A stretch of DNA of 64,000 nucleotides, taken from Rikenellaceae bacterium. GTDB lineage: Bacteria; Bacteroidota; Bacteroidia; Bacteroidales; Rikenellaceae. The stretch lies in contig SUZN01000007.1 in NCBI GenBank assembly GCA_015059905.1, positions 103,141 through 167,140 of the forward strand, written 5' to 3'. Positions 30,681 to 41,215 of the stretch are shown one piece after another. The translations under genes and the position numbers were made by a program. Under the pieces are notes generated by a model. The model was not told where the DNA came from. It searched no databases and saw only the letters and a program-made list of their open reading frames with translations. Position 1 is the first letter of the stretch. Each line of letters starts with the position of its first letter.

Positions 30681-32684
30681 TTAAAGTTTCACGTTGATAG
30701 TCTTGCCTTGCTTAACTGTGAAGATCTGCTTCTTGCCACCCTTCTCGGCAACCTCTACTCGCAATTTATCGCCTGCTGCACGCTTAACCACTACGTCGAA
30801 GTCGCCACCAAAAGCTCGAATATTCTTGAGCGAAGCAAACTCCCAATCCGTAGGTATCTCTGGCTTAAGCTCAAAGCTACGCATACCCGTAGGACGGATG
30901 CCGAACATACCCTCGGTGATGATACGGCAATAGAGTCCACTCTCTGCCGAGAGGTGTCGCTGGCTGCCCTCGGGCCACGCCTCGATAGGATATGGCACGT
31001 GGTCGCCCAACAGACGACGGTTCGAGTAGTATGAGAGCTGCTCTGTGATGAAGTCAGCATAACCCGCTGCATAAGCACCTCGGAAAGCATAGAGCGTAGA
31101 ACGATCCCAGAAAGTCTTGCTACCCTGTGCTGTCAAAAGACCATCCTTGGTATAGAGGTCTGACTTGAACATCGCATCCATTGTAGCCGCTGCTCTGTCG
31201 TAGATACCCACGCACAATGGCATACATATCCACGAACGAAGGATGTCATTACCCTCATAATAGCGGTATGTCTCATAACCCTGCACCGTAGCGCCGAAGT
31301 GCGACTCAATAGCTGCTCGCATAGCCTTCGCACGCTTCTGATAGTCAGCAACGAGCTTCGGGCTCTTCTTAAGCTCACGACCCAGATGTGCCGCAGAGAT
31401 CAAAGCATCGTAGTAGAGTGTTGATGTGCAGAGGTTAGCATCACCCGCAGGGAAACGACCCTCCAGCTCGTCACGGTCAGACTTCACAACACCCTTATCG
31501 TTAATCTGACGACGGCAATACTCCAGACACCACTCGATAAGCGTCCACAACTCCTCCGCCTCTGCCTTGTCGGCACGTGTCAAGGCGTAACGTGCTGCAC
31601 CATAGGCAATCATGGCACCGTCACCACGGTCACCAGCACCATTCCAAATATCATCACCCTCGGCAATGATTGAGCTTGGGATAGGCTTCCACTCGTCGTT
31701 CATGAAACGAGCGAAGTGACGATATGAGTTCAGCGCAGATGCGTTACCCACCTCATATCCCGTAAATGGGAAGAATGGGTTTACATACTCCGCCTGGTCG
31801 TTTGCCCAGATTGCAGCGTAGTAACTCTCGCCACCTGGTGCGTGCATATAGCCGCCCTTGGTTTTGCATATGCTCTCGCTGGCACGAATCTTCGCAAAGC
31901 GGAACTCGGTGTCGATAACATCATCGGGCGTATCCAACACGAGGTTGTTATCCATAACCTCAAGGAATGCCTGACGCTCGGCAAAGAGATTCTTCACATC
32001 AAGATTTGCCTGACTTGGCTGTCCCATCTCAAGACCCTCGATAACCAAGTCGAACTCAACGCTCTCGCCTGGCTTCAAGAAAAAGACACCACCGCCCTTC
32101 ACAGTCGAAAGGATGCGATATGAGCCCTTCACACCACGCTTTGGGTCGGTCAAGACCTCCTGCTGAAGCGAAGGTATCTGCAACACATAATCCACCGTAC
32201 CTGTATTGCGAAGCACATAGTGCTCACACATCATCGCCTGCTCCATAGTTGGGAATATCCAACGATCAACCTCCAAACCATAGGCTCCGCCGCGATGATC
32301 CTCCACCACTCGCATTCCGCCGTTAATCTCAACGAAACGAGTTGTGAACTTCAAGTGGTTATTGTTGTTGATGCGTAGTTGCGCCACAACATCCAACGCC
32401 TGACGTATCATCAAGCTGGCGTGAGTGTTGTTTGGTATGCGGCGAAGCATTGGGAATACAAGAGAACGGTCAAGCGTAAACTTCTGCTCCTTGTCAATAC
32501 CCCAATAGAGTACCGTCGCCATCATCTTACCACTCATCTCAACGTGGTCAGAGTGAGGATACTTTCCTTCAGCGACCTCCATACGGATGGTCTTGCCATC
32601 AGGCTGGATTGTCCAACGGTTTTGGGCAGCTGCCGAGCAGCACAAAAGTGCTGCTACGGCAATCGCCAGCAATCTCTTTGTCAT
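30681..32684 (-). CDS. Secreted (alpha/alpha)6-barrel glycosidase-like protein
   Basis: Signal peptide; ESYYAAIWANDQAEYVNPFFPF, AGDRGDGAMIAYGAARYAL; exact GH family not assigned. Confidence 0.65.
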   Translation of the reverse strand: MTKRLLAIAVAALLCCSAAAQNRWTIQPDGKTIRMEVAEGKYPHSDHVEMSGKMMATVLYWGIDKEQKFTLDRSLVFPMLRRIPNNTHASLMIRQALDVVAQLRINNNNHLKFTTRFVEINGGMRVVEDHRGGAYGLEVDRWIFPTMEQAMMCEHYVLRNTGTVDYVLQIPSLQQEVLTDPKRGVKGSYRILSTVKGGGVFFLKPGESVEFDLVIEGLEMGQPSQANLDVKNLFAERQAFLEVMDNNLVLDTPDDVIDTEFRFAKIRASESICKTKGGYMHAPGGESYYAAIWANDQAEYVNPFFPFTGYEVGNASALNSYRHFARFMNDEWKPIPSSIIAEGDDIWNGAGDRGDGAMIAYGAARYALTRADKAEAEELWTLIEWCLEYCRRQINDKGVVKSDRDELEGRFPAGDANLCTSTLYYDALISAAHLGRELKKSPKLVADYQKRAKAMRAAIESHFGATVQGYETYRYYEGNDILRSWICMPLCVGIYDRAAATMDAMFKSDLYTKDGLLTAQGSKTFWDRSTLYAFRGAYAAGYADFITEQLSYYSNRRLLGDHVPYPIEAWPEGSQRHLSAESGLYCRIITEGMFGIRPTGMRSFELKPEIPTDWEFASLKNIRAFGGDFDVVVKRAAGDKLRVEVAEKGGKKQIFTVKQGKTINVKL

Positions 32685-32689
32685 ATTTT

Positions 32690-33832
32690 CTACTTGGTAT
32701 AGAACTTATAGATACAAGTCTGTGTGTACTCCTCACCTGGGTTCAAAACTACAGATGGGAAGTTGTCGTGGTTAGGAGCATCTGGATACTTCTGAGTCTC
32801 CAAAGCTACTGACTCACGGAATGCCAATGGCTTGCCGTACTTACCGTTGTAAGTGCCATCGAAGAAGTTACCGCTGTAGAACTGGATAGCAACCTGATCA
32901 GTTGCAACGTCCATACAACGACCTGAAGTTGGATCGTAGAGTGTAGCAACAGTCTCAACCTGACCGTTATCCTCACGCTCCAATACCCAGTTCATATCGT
33001 AACCCTTACCGTTGATAAGCTGCTCGTTCTGTGCCTCGATACGGTCGCCGATAGCTGTTGGCTGACGGAAATCGAATGGAGTGCCCTCAACTGGCAGAAT
33101 CTCACCTGTTGGAATCAACGCAGCATCGGTTGGAGTGATGCGGTCAGCCTTCAAAGTGAGAACGTGGTCGAGGATAGTACCGCCAGCCTCGCCCTTGAGG
33201 TTGAAGAATGAGTGGTGAGAGAGGTTACATACTGTAGGAGCATCTGTCTTTGCAGAGTAAGTCACAACAAACTCGTTCTCCGCTGTCAAAGCATACTTCA
33301 TTGTGATGTCGAGGTTGCCTGGGAAACCATCCAGACCATCGGGCACTACAAGGTGCAGAGTGATAGACTCTGGCTTAACCTCCACAACGTCCCAAACGAG
33401 CATATCAATACCCTTCAGACCACCATGCAAGGTGTGACCGTTGTTGTTGAGTGGAGTGTTGTACTCCTTACCCTCCAAAGTGAACTTACCATAGCCGATA
33501 CGGTTAGCCACACGACCAACAGGAGCACCCAGGAAACGCTCGCCAGTGTTGTTAACGTAACGATCCAGAGTCTCGTAACCCAATACGATATCAGCCTTCT
33601 TGCCATCGCGGTCTGGTGCCCACAAAGATACCACGCGACCACCGAAGTTAGTCACCTGCATTGTAAGATCACCATTGCACAATGTGTAAAGATCAACCTG
33701 CTTGCCATCAACCTCCTGCTGGAAGTTCTCAGCCTTGATCAACTCAACACCGCAGCAACCGTCGCAGTGCTTCTTCTCGCCGCAGCTTGCCAACACAGCA
33801 ACAGCTGCCAACGCACACAAAATTTTCTTCAT
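32690..33832 (-). CDS. galM: Aldose 1-epimerase (galactose mutarotase), lipoprotein
   Basis: Lipobox LASC; NLSHHSFFNLKG; lipobox followed by HCDGCCG. Confidence 0.93.
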   Translation of the reverse strand: MKKILCALAAVAVLASCGEKKHCDGCCGVELIKAENFQQEVDGKQVDLYTLCNGDLTMQVTNFGGRVVSLWAPDRDGKKADIVLGYETLDRYVNNTGERFLGAPVGRVANRIGYGKFTLEGKEYNTPLNNNGHTLHGGLKGIDMLVWDVVEVKPESITLHLVVPDGLDGFPGNLDITMKYALTAENEFVVTYSAKTDAPTVCNLSHHSFFNLKGEAGGTILDHVLTLKADRITPTDAALIPTGEILPVEGTPFDFRQPTAIGDRIEAQNEQLINGKGYDMNWVLEREDNGQVETVATLYDPTSGRCMDVATDQVAIQFYSGNFFDGTYNGKYGKPLAFRESVALETQKYPDAPNHDNFPSVVLNPGEEYTQTCIYKFYTK

Positions 33833-33859
33833 AGTTTTATTATTTTATTTTAATTATTT

Positions 33860-35710
33860 CTACTCCTCTGCAGGAATCTCCATCTGGAAAATCTTACGGA
33901 TACGCTCCATATCGTACTTAACCGTACGGTCGTAGTAGTAGATACCGTTCTGCTCCTGCTCTACGTCGGTGAGCTGTGTATAACACCAGCCCCACATATT
34001 CTTGTTCAGTGACATCAAACCACGAACCTGACCCTCAAGACGCTGGTAGAACTCCTCCTTTGTCTGTGGTGCGCTACCATAACCCCATGCGCCATCCTTC
34101 GCTGGATTTGCCTCCATACACTTGATACCTCCAAATTCATCCAAGATATATGGGATAGAGCCGTCGTAACGTGGGAATACATAAGGATCGTTCAACACAG
34201 GACGGTTGAAACCTACATTACCACGATGACGTGCCTGTACCGATGGACCACGAACGAACATCTTGCCACCATCATAAACGATATCCTTCAGACGCTGTGG
34301 GTCCTGCTCGTAGTGGTGCTCTGTCCAGATGTCTGTCAAGATCTGGATACCACCCGATACTGTATTCACTGGACGTGATGGGTCGAGCTGCTTTGTCAAG
34401 GTGTAAACATCGTTCACAAAACGTGGGAACTGTGTCTCATCTGGCCAGAACTCCTCGTTGAATGGAGTCCAGGTAACGATTGCTGGGTGGTTCATATCAC
34501 GTACCACCAAGTTGCGCCACTCTGTGATGAAGTTACGCGCTGCCTCCACAGCATTTGCATCCAGACCCCAGCTTGGAGCCTCACCCCAAGTCAGGTATCC
34601 GAGCTTATCAGCCCAATAGTAGAAACGCTCCTCAAATACCTTCTGGTGCAGACGCGCGCCGTTGAAACCTGCCGCCTGTGCAAGCTCGATATCCTTCTTC
34701 AGAGCAGCATCCGATGGAGCTGTCCAGATACCATCTGGATAGAAGCCCTGATCCAATACCAAACGCTGGAAATAAGGCTCGTTGTTGAGATATATCTTAT
34801 TGCCCTCGGTGTGAATCTTACGCATACCAAAGTATGAAGCAACCTTATCCACTACGTTGCCCTCTGCATCCTTCAGTATGAGCTCCACGTCGTAGAGGAA
34901 TGGAGACTCTGGGCTCCAAAGCTTCGCCTTCTTGATAGGAAGAGTGAAGATTGAACCAGACGCCACCTTGCCACTCTGCGTAGCAACCACCTTTGAGCCG
35001 TCTTTAACATTGATTGTAAGCGTGTTAGCCGCAGCGTTACGACGCATAGTGAACTCCATGCTTACCTGGCTGCGATCGATATCGGTAATATACTTCACGC
35101 GTGAGATAGCCGCTGGTGCAACAGCCTCCATCCATACGGTCTGCCAGATACCTGTTGTACGTGTGTACATACACTCGAATGGACCGTGACGAAGTGACTG
35201 CTTACCTGCTGACTGCATACGCGAACGAAGATCACTCTTGGCATTAACAACAAGTGAATGTGTGCTACCTGCCTTTACGAACTTGGTAATATCGACGGTG
35301 AATGAGTCCGATCCTCCGAAATGACGATCGACGAATTTACCGTCCACATAAATCTCCGACTCGTAATAAACGGCTCCAAACTGAAGCAACACATCCTTAC
35401 CCTCCCACTCTGCTGGAATTGTAATATTGCGCTGATACCAGATGCAAGGGATAAACTCCTTGTGCTCTACACCTGAAAGTTTACTCTCGGGAGCAAAAGG
35501 AACGATAATCTTATCAGCAAAACCCTTGCTGTTACGCAAGCCTCGCTCCCAACCTGTCTTTACAGGGTCAAGCGTATATGTCCACTCTCCATTCAAATTC
35601 TGCCACGCCTCACGCTCAAACTGTGGACGAGGATACTCTGCGCGTGGGATCTGCGCCAATGCTGTGAAGCTCACACAAAGAGCCACCAAAGCTAACACCA
35701 ATCTCTTCAT
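33860..35710 (-). CDS. Glycoside hydrolase family 2
   Basis: RAEYPRPQFEREAWQNLNGEW; NHPAIVTWTPFNEE; LDEFGGI. Confidence 0.92.
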   Translation of the reverse strand: MKRLVLALVALCVSFTALAQIPRAEYPRPQFEREAWQNLNGEWTYTLDPVKTGWERGLRNSKGFADKIIVPFAPESKLSGVEHKEFIPCIWYQRNITIPAEWEGKDVLLQFGAVYYESEIYVDGKFVDRHFGGSDSFTVDITKFVKAGSTHSLVVNAKSDLRSRMQSAGKQSLRHGPFECMYTRTTGIWQTVWMEAVAPAAISRVKYITDIDRSQVSMEFTMRRNAAANTLTINVKDGSKVVATQSGKVASGSIFTLPIKKAKLWSPESPFLYDVELILKDAEGNVVDKVASYFGMRKIHTEGNKIYLNNEPYFQRLVLDQGFYPDGIWTAPSDAALKKDIELAQAAGFNGARLHQKVFEERFYYWADKLGYLTWGEAPSWGLDANAVEAARNFITEWRNLVVRDMNHPAIVTWTPFNEEFWPDETQFPRFVNDVYTLTKQLDPSRPVNTVSGGIQILTDIWTEHHYEQDPQRLKDIVYDGGKMFVRGPSVQARHRGNVGFNRPVLNDPYVFPRYDGSIPYILDEFGGIKCMEANPAKDGAWGYGSAPQTKEEFYQRLEGQVRGLMSLNKNMWGWCYTQLTDVEQEQNGIYYYDRTVKYDMERIRKIFQMEIPAEE

Positions 35711-35736
35711 AGTATATATACCTTAAATATAATAAA

Positions 35737-35768
35737 GGTCTGTGCGGCACGAATGCCGACACAGACCC
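35737..35768 (-). terminator. Hairpin between the two GH2 genes
   Basis: Minus strand GGTCTGTGTCGGCATTCGTGCCGCACAGACC + TTTAT. Confidence 0.6.
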
Positions 35769-35785
35769 AATATTGAATTAAAATT

Positions 35786-37600
35786 TTACTGCTCGTAGCC
35801 CTCTGCCTTCATCTGGAAGATCTCAAACAGACGCTTAGCATCGAACTTCTCCTTACGGTCGTAGTAGTAAACACCGTTCTGCTCCTGCTCTACGTCGGTA
35901 AGCTGAGTGTAGCAGAAACCGCAAATCTTATCTGCGTGGTCGATGATACCCTTCACCTGACCCTCCAAACGCTTGTAGAAGTCCTCGCGTGTAGGAGCTG
36001 CGCCACCATAACCCCAAGAGTCGCCACCAGGAGTTGTCTCGGCACACTTGATACCACCAAACTCATCGAGCAAGTAAGGAACCTTACCGTCGTAAACCTC
36101 GAGGTTGATTGAACGACCACAACGCTCCTGTGATGGACCCTGTGGCTGATACCAGCGACCGTCCTTGTAAAGGATGTCGTGCAGACGCTGACCATCCTGC
36201 TCGTAGCAGTGTGCTGTACAGAAGTCAGAAACTACATACAAACCACCTGATACTGTATTCACTGGACGTGATGGGTCAAGCTGACGTGTGATGTTGTAAA
36301 GGTCTGTATAGAAGCGACCTGCCTCGTATGATGGAGCACCCCAAGCCTCGTTGAGTGGAGTCCAAGCCACCAATGCTGGGTGGTTGCGGTCACGAACGAT
36401 GATGTTCTGCCACTCAGAGATGAAGTTACGACCACCGCTTACTGAACCTGTGTTCAAACACCATGATGGCATCTCACCCCAAACAAGGTAACCAAGCTTA
36501 TCAGCCCAATAGTAGAAACGCTCCTCAAATACCTTCTGGTGCAGACGCGCGCCATTGAAACCAACTGCCTTTGACATCTCGATATCGTGCTTCAAAGCCT
36601 CGTCAGATGGAGCTGTCCATACGCCATCAGGATAGAAGCCCTGGTCGAGTACCAAACGCTGGTAGTAAGGCTTGTTGTTGAGATAAATCTTGTTGCCAGA
36701 GATATGAATCTTACGCATACCTACATAAGCATCAACCTTATCAACTACCTGACCCTCTGCGTTCAACACCTCGTAAACCACGTCATAGAGGAATGGGGCC
36801 TCTGGGCTCCAAAGCTTTGCCTTCTTGATAGGCACTACAACTGGAAGACCCTGTGAAGCAACGAAATCCTTCTTTGCTACAACCTTCTCACCATCCTTAA
36901 CTGTGACAGCGAAACGGTTGCCGTTAGGAGTAGTGTAGAATGTAGGAGTTACAACGAGCTGTGAGTTGTCGATGTCAGTAAATACCTGAACGCGCTCCAA
37001 ACCTGCAGGAGCAACTGCCTCCATCCAAACTGTCTGCCAGATACCTGTAGTACGAGTGTAAGAGCAGCCCTGTGAATAGTAGTTCATACACTGCTTACCA
37101 CCTGGCTGGTTACCATTGCGAAGATCGCTCTCTGCGTGTACTACCAAGCTGTGCTCCTTACCGTCAGCAACCCACTTTGTGATGTCAAATGAGAATGAGT
37201 CAGAACCGCCATAGTGACGACCTACAAACTGACCATCGATGTAAACCTCTGAAGTGTAGTAAACTGCACCAAAGTTAAGCTTGATGTTCTTACCAGCCCA
37301 CTCTGCTGGAACCTGAATGTTACGCTGATACCAAACGCTGTTGATGAAGTCGATGTGACCGATACCAGAGAGCTTAGACTCTGCTGCGAAAGGCACTGTA
37401 ATCTTACCATCAAAGCCCTTGCTTGCGTAGAAGTTACGATGAGTACCTGACTTAGTGAGGTCCAAAGTGAAAGACCACTCACCATTCAAGTTCTTCCAAT
37501 CCGCACGCTCAAACTGTGGGCGTGGGTACTCTGCACGAGGCTGAGCAAATGACGCTACTGCGAAAAGTACCGCCAAAACTGTCAAAATTCTTGATTTCAT
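35786..37600 (-). CDS. Glycoside hydrolase family 2, paralogue
   Basis: RAEYPRPQFERADWKNLNGEW; NHPALVAWTPLNEAW; LDEFGGI. Confidence 0.92.
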   Translation of the reverse strand: MKSRILTVLAVLFAVASFAQPRAEYPRPQFERADWKNLNGEWSFTLDLTKSGTHRNFYASKGFDGKITVPFAAESKLSGIGHIDFINSVWYQRNIQVPAEWAGKNIKLNFGAVYYTSEVYIDGQFVGRHYGGSDSFSFDITKWVADGKEHSLVVHAESDLRNGNQPGGKQCMNYYSQGCSYTRTTGIWQTVWMEAVAPAGLERVQVFTDIDNSQLVVTPTFYTTPNGNRFAVTVKDGEKVVAKKDFVASQGLPVVVPIKKAKLWSPEAPFLYDVVYEVLNAEGQVVDKVDAYVGMRKIHISGNKIYLNNKPYYQRLVLDQGFYPDGVWTAPSDEALKHDIEMSKAVGFNGARLHQKVFEERFYYWADKLGYLVWGEMPSWCLNTGSVSGGRNFISEWQNIIVRDRNHPALVAWTPLNEAWGAPSYEAGRFYTDLYNITRQLDPSRPVNTVSGGLYVVSDFCTAHCYEQDGQRLHDILYKDGRWYQPQGPSQERCGRSINLEVYDGKVPYLLDEFGGIKCAETTPGGDSWGYGGAAPTREDFYKRLEGQVKGIIDHADKICGFCYTQLTDVEQEQNGVYYYDRKEKFDAKRLFEIFQMKAEGYEQ

Positions 37601-37742
37601 AAATTGTTTTTTATAATGTTTAAGGTTAATATTCGTACAAATATAACTTATTTTTGTGAAAGAGCAAAACCCTCGGCAAGAATTATATAATAATTCACGA
37701 AAATTTAACTCACTTTACTTAAAACTTTACTTTTCGCCAAGT

Positions 37743-39035
37743 TTAGATGAAAATATACTTCAAAACAAACAAAATGGCGAGGACATACATCGTAGGTGTA
37801 ATGCGCTTAAAATTGCCGCACAACACATTCAGCACCACATAGGAAATCATACCCAAGAGGATACCGTCAGAGATTGAGTATGCGAGCGGCATCATCACAA
37901 TGCAGATAAATGCTGGGATAGCCTCGGCATAGTCTGTGAGAGGGATATTCTTCACAGGCTCCAACATAAACAGACCCACGATAATCAACACCGCAGCCGT
38001 AGCAGCCGATGGGATTGAGAGGAACAGAGGCGAGAAGAACAACGCCACAGCGAAGCAGCAAGCCACCACAAAAGCAGTCAAACCTGTGCGACCACCCTGC
38101 GCTACACCCGAAGCACTCTCAACGTAAGTTGTTGTTGTCGATGTTCCCAAGCAAGCACCCACAGTAGTAGCCACAGCATCAGCCATAAAAGCCTCCTTCA
38201 CGCGTGGAATCTTACCATCTGGAGTAATCATATTTGCCTTTGTGCAGACACCCACCAACGTGCCGATAGTATCAAACATATCAATGAAGAGGAATGTAAA
38301 GACAACGACCAGCATATCGAGCGACCACACATTCTCCCACTCAAACTTGCAGAAGATATCCGAGATAGAGTGAGGAGCCGACACCACACCGCCAAAGTTT
38401 GTGATACCCATAGGAATACCGATGAGAGTCGTGAGCAGGATACCGATAAGCAACGCACCGCGCACATTCTTCACTACCAACACACCCGTAATTACCAGAC
38501 CGATAAGAGCCAGCAAAGCACTACCCGAAGTGATATCACCCAGCGACACCAGCGTAGCGTCGTTGTTGGCAATCACGCCAGCATTCTGCAAACCGATGAA
38601 GGCGATAAAAAGACCGATACCCGCACCGATAGCATTCTTCAGCGATGTAGGGATAGCATTCACGATGGCTTCACGCAAGTTGGTGAGTGTTAGCACGATA
38701 AATATCAGGCCCTCAATCAACACCGCTGTCAGCGCGAACTGCCAAGAATAACCCATACCCATACAAACGGTATAGACGAAGAATGCGTTAAGACCCATAC
38801 CTGGAGCCAAACCAAATGGCAACTTCGCCCAGAAAGCCATTACCAAACAGCCAACAATAGCCGCCAGCGCAGTGGATGTAAAGACTGCGCCCGCACTCAT
38901 ACCGTCGAGCAGCGAAAACATACCTGGATTGACCGCCAGGATGTATGACATTGTTAAGAACGTAGTGACACCAGCCAATATCTCTGTACGGATGGTCGTC
39001 TTTGCGGGATCAAACCCAAAAAGTTTTTTAAGCAT
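37743..39035 (-). CDS. NCS2/AzgA-type purine permease
   Basis: AGVTTFLTMSYILAVNPGMF; FGLAPGMGLNAFFVYTVC; multi-TM. Confidence 0.9.
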   Translation of the reverse strand: MLKKLFGFDPAKTTIRTEILAGVTTFLTMSYILAVNPGMFSLLDGMSAGAVFTSTALAAIVGCLVMAFWAKLPFGLAPGMGLNAFFVYTVCMGMGYSWQFALTAVLIEGLIFIVLTLTNLREAIVNAIPTSLKNAIGAGIGLFIAFIGLQNAGVIANNDATLVSLGDITSGSALLALIGLVITGVLVVKNVRGALLIGILLTTLIGIPMGITNFGGVVSAPHSISDIFCKFEWENVWSLDMLVVVFTFLFIDMFDTIGTLVGVCTKANMITPDGKIPRVKEAFMADAVATTVGACLGTSTTTTYVESASGVAQGGRTGLTAFVVACCFAVALFFSPLFLSIPSAATAAVLIIVGLFMLEPVKNIPLTDYAEAIPAFICIVMMPLAYSISDGILLGMISYVVLNVLCGNFKRITPTMYVLAILFVLKYIFI

Positions 39036-39086
39036 ATTTTTCTATTTTAGATTTTCACGACTATATTCTTCAAGCAAATCTCGGCA

Positions 39087-39827
39087 TTAGAAAGTCCACT
39101 TTGCGGAAACGGTAGGAACTAAATAGAAACCTTTAGCAACAAAATTATTAGATATCTCAACCTCTGTTCCTATACTCATATTCACCTTATCCCAGCCGCG
39201 AATCTTGTTCAGGTTTACCCAAAACTGTGGCTCCGAGAGCAAGATGCACGATGTACCCTGCCAAGGACGATGCTCGCGCCAGAAATCGATAAAGCCAGAG
39301 AATGTACACCAGCCAGCAGCGAAGTTAATGCCCCACACACCTGTAAGCTGGAAGTTATGTGTAGCCAACTCGCCCGCGCCATTACGCGTATGAGGAATGT
39401 ATTTATACATTGCCGAGATAGACCACGTCTTACTGAAATCCTTCGAGTGACCCGAGTAGGTCAAACCACCCAACCAACTATTGTTAAATGTACCAACAGC
39501 CTGGCTACCTCCACCGTTATACTCGGCGTGAACGGACAACCAATTCATCTTGCTCTCCTGCCAGAAGCACAGCTCACGAGCAATCTCCCAATATGCGCCC
39601 TTTGCGCCCGATGAGTAGTCGAAGTCGATAAAGAAGAAGGTGCTACCGAATGAGTCGGGGCGGAACATCTCCACCGTAGTAGTCACTGCTGGACGACCAT
39701 ACGAGCCATCTGTTTTGTCCAACTCGTCATAGATGCTATGACCAAAATCGTAGTGCAACTGTACATTTTGCGCAACAGCAACGCCACCCAACAAAACGAA
39801 AATAACAATAGTTAGAAATCTTTTCAT
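39087..39827 (-). CDS. DUF5020/Tsx-like outer membrane protein
   Basis: VQLHYDFGHSIYDELDKTDGSYGRPAVTTTVEMFRPDSFGSTFFFIDFDY; next to purine permease. Confidence 0.75.
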   Translation of the reverse strand: MKRFLTIVIFVLLGGVAVAQNVQLHYDFGHSIYDELDKTDGSYGRPAVTTTVEMFRPDSFGSTFFFIDFDYSSGAKGAYWEIARELCFWQESKMNWLSVHAEYNGGGSQAVGTFNNSWLGGLTYSGHSKDFSKTWSISAMYKYIPHTRNGAGELATHNFQLTGVWGINFAAGWCTFSGFIDFWREHRPWQGTSCILLSEPQFWVNLNKIRGWDKVNMSIGTEVEISNNFVAKGFYLVPTVSAKWTF

Positions 39828-39956
39828 AACAATTAGTATTTAGGGTTAATAATCTTTCAAAGCACGATATTCCCATTAACAAAGATAGTCAATAAAGATG
39901 AAACAATAGCACGTTTTGATAGAATTATTCAACAATCAACCAACAATTTAAGCACA

Positions 39957-39990
39957 AAAAAAACCGACCCCACTTTCGTAAGGTCGGTAT
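39957..39990 (-). terminator. Rho-independent terminator
   Basis: Minus strand ACCGACCTTACGAAAGTGGGGTCGGT + TTTTTTTT. Confidence 0.75.
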
Positions 39991-40031
39991 CTTATCGCCA
40001 AGCGTGGGGCGATATCCCCACAAACGCTCAA

Positions 40032-41120
40032 CTATTTGTTAGCGCAACCACCGCAAGCCTTGTCGCCGCAAGCTGGCTTCGCTACCTTCTGTGCCTGAGA
40101 CTCGCAATCGCCACCGCAAGATGACTTCTCGTGTGAGCAACCATCGCCACAATCACCGCAGCTCTCACCATCACACTCATCCTCACAACCTGAGCAAGCA
40201 CCCTCTGCCTTAATCTTCTTGATATACTCCATACTCATTGCAACGCACTCAAGTGGAGTCTTATCCAAGCTTGGCTGATCCTGCTCAACGATGAGCCACT
40301 TGCTCTCTGCCTTCACAGCAGCCTTGATGATAGCTGGGATATCCTGCACACCGCAACCGAGAGGACGGAACTCAAACGCAGCAGACTTCTTCTCCTCACC
40401 CTCGTTCAAGCCGATAAGCGCGTATGGATCACCCTCCATCTCGCCCTCCTTGTAGTAGTCCTTGAGGTGAACCACTGGAGCACGACCTGAATACTTAAGA
40501 AGATACTCAACAGGATCTACGCCAGAGTACTTCACCCAGCACTCATCCAACTCTGTCTGCAACAAATCGGCAGGCACATTAGCGTAGAGGTAATCCAAAC
40601 CATACTCGCCACTATCGAGCTTCTTGAACTCGAAGTCGTGGTTGTGATAGAGCAATGTAAGACCAGCAGCCTTGCACTTCTCACCAATTGAGCGAATCTC
40701 CTCTACCATCTGAAGGAACAACTCGCCACCTGGACGACGCTCCTCGGTAACGTAAGGAACAACGATATACTCGCAACCAACAGCCTTATAATCAGCGATA
40801 ACCTTGTCGATATCAGCCAACATATCAGCCAATGGAACGTGAGCCGAGATAGGGTTCAAGCCAATCTCCTCGCACCAAGCCTTAACCTGCTCGGGAGCAT
40901 TACCAAACAGCCCAGCGAACTCAACGCCGTCGTAGCCCATATCCTTAACCTTCTGAAGTGTACCCTTGAAATCCTGCTCCATATCACCACGAACAGAGTA
41001 GAGCTGCAAGCCAATAGGGAACTCCTTGCAACGACCACAGCAATCATCCTGCGCCTGCTTGCCACCACACGCTACCATCAAGAGGGCTGTGGCAGCCATC
41101 AAAATCTTTGAAATCTTCAT
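40032..41120 (-). CDS. Sugar phosphate isomerase/epimerase-like (xylose isomerase TIM barrel) lipoprotein with Cys-rich C-terminal tail
   Basis: Lipobox MVACG; LQLYSVRGDMEQDFKGTLQKVKDMGYDGVEFAG; tail CSGCEDECDGESCGDCGDGCSHEKSSCGGDC...CGDKACGGC. Confidence 0.85.
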   Translation of the reverse strand: MKISKILMAATALLMVACGGKQAQDDCCGRCKEFPIGLQLYSVRGDMEQDFKGTLQKVKDMGYDGVEFAGLFGNAPEQVKAWCEEIGLNPISAHVPLADMLADIDKVIADYKAVGCEYIVVPYVTEERRPGGELFLQMVEEIRSIGEKCKAAGLTLLYHNHDFEFKKLDSGEYGLDYLYANVPADLLQTELDECWVKYSGVDPVEYLLKYSGRAPVVHLKDYYKEGEMEGDPYALIGLNEGEEKKSAAFEFRPLGCGVQDIPAIIKAAVKAESKWLIVEQDQPSLDKTPLECVAMSMEYIKKIKAEGACSGCEDECDGESCGDCGDGCSHEKSSCGGDCESQAQKVAKPACGDKACGGCANK

Positions 41121-41215
41121 AATAATTATTGTTTAAGTTAATATTTCAGTCTTTCAACACTTTATCAATGCAAAATTAAGAAAATAATTCTCTTTTCCAA
41201 ATACCCACAAAGATT

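Noticed and set aside
39036-39086. Purine riboswitch upstream of the NCS2 permease
   Set aside because: Only ~50 bp between genes; no aptamer-like folding or conserved core seen
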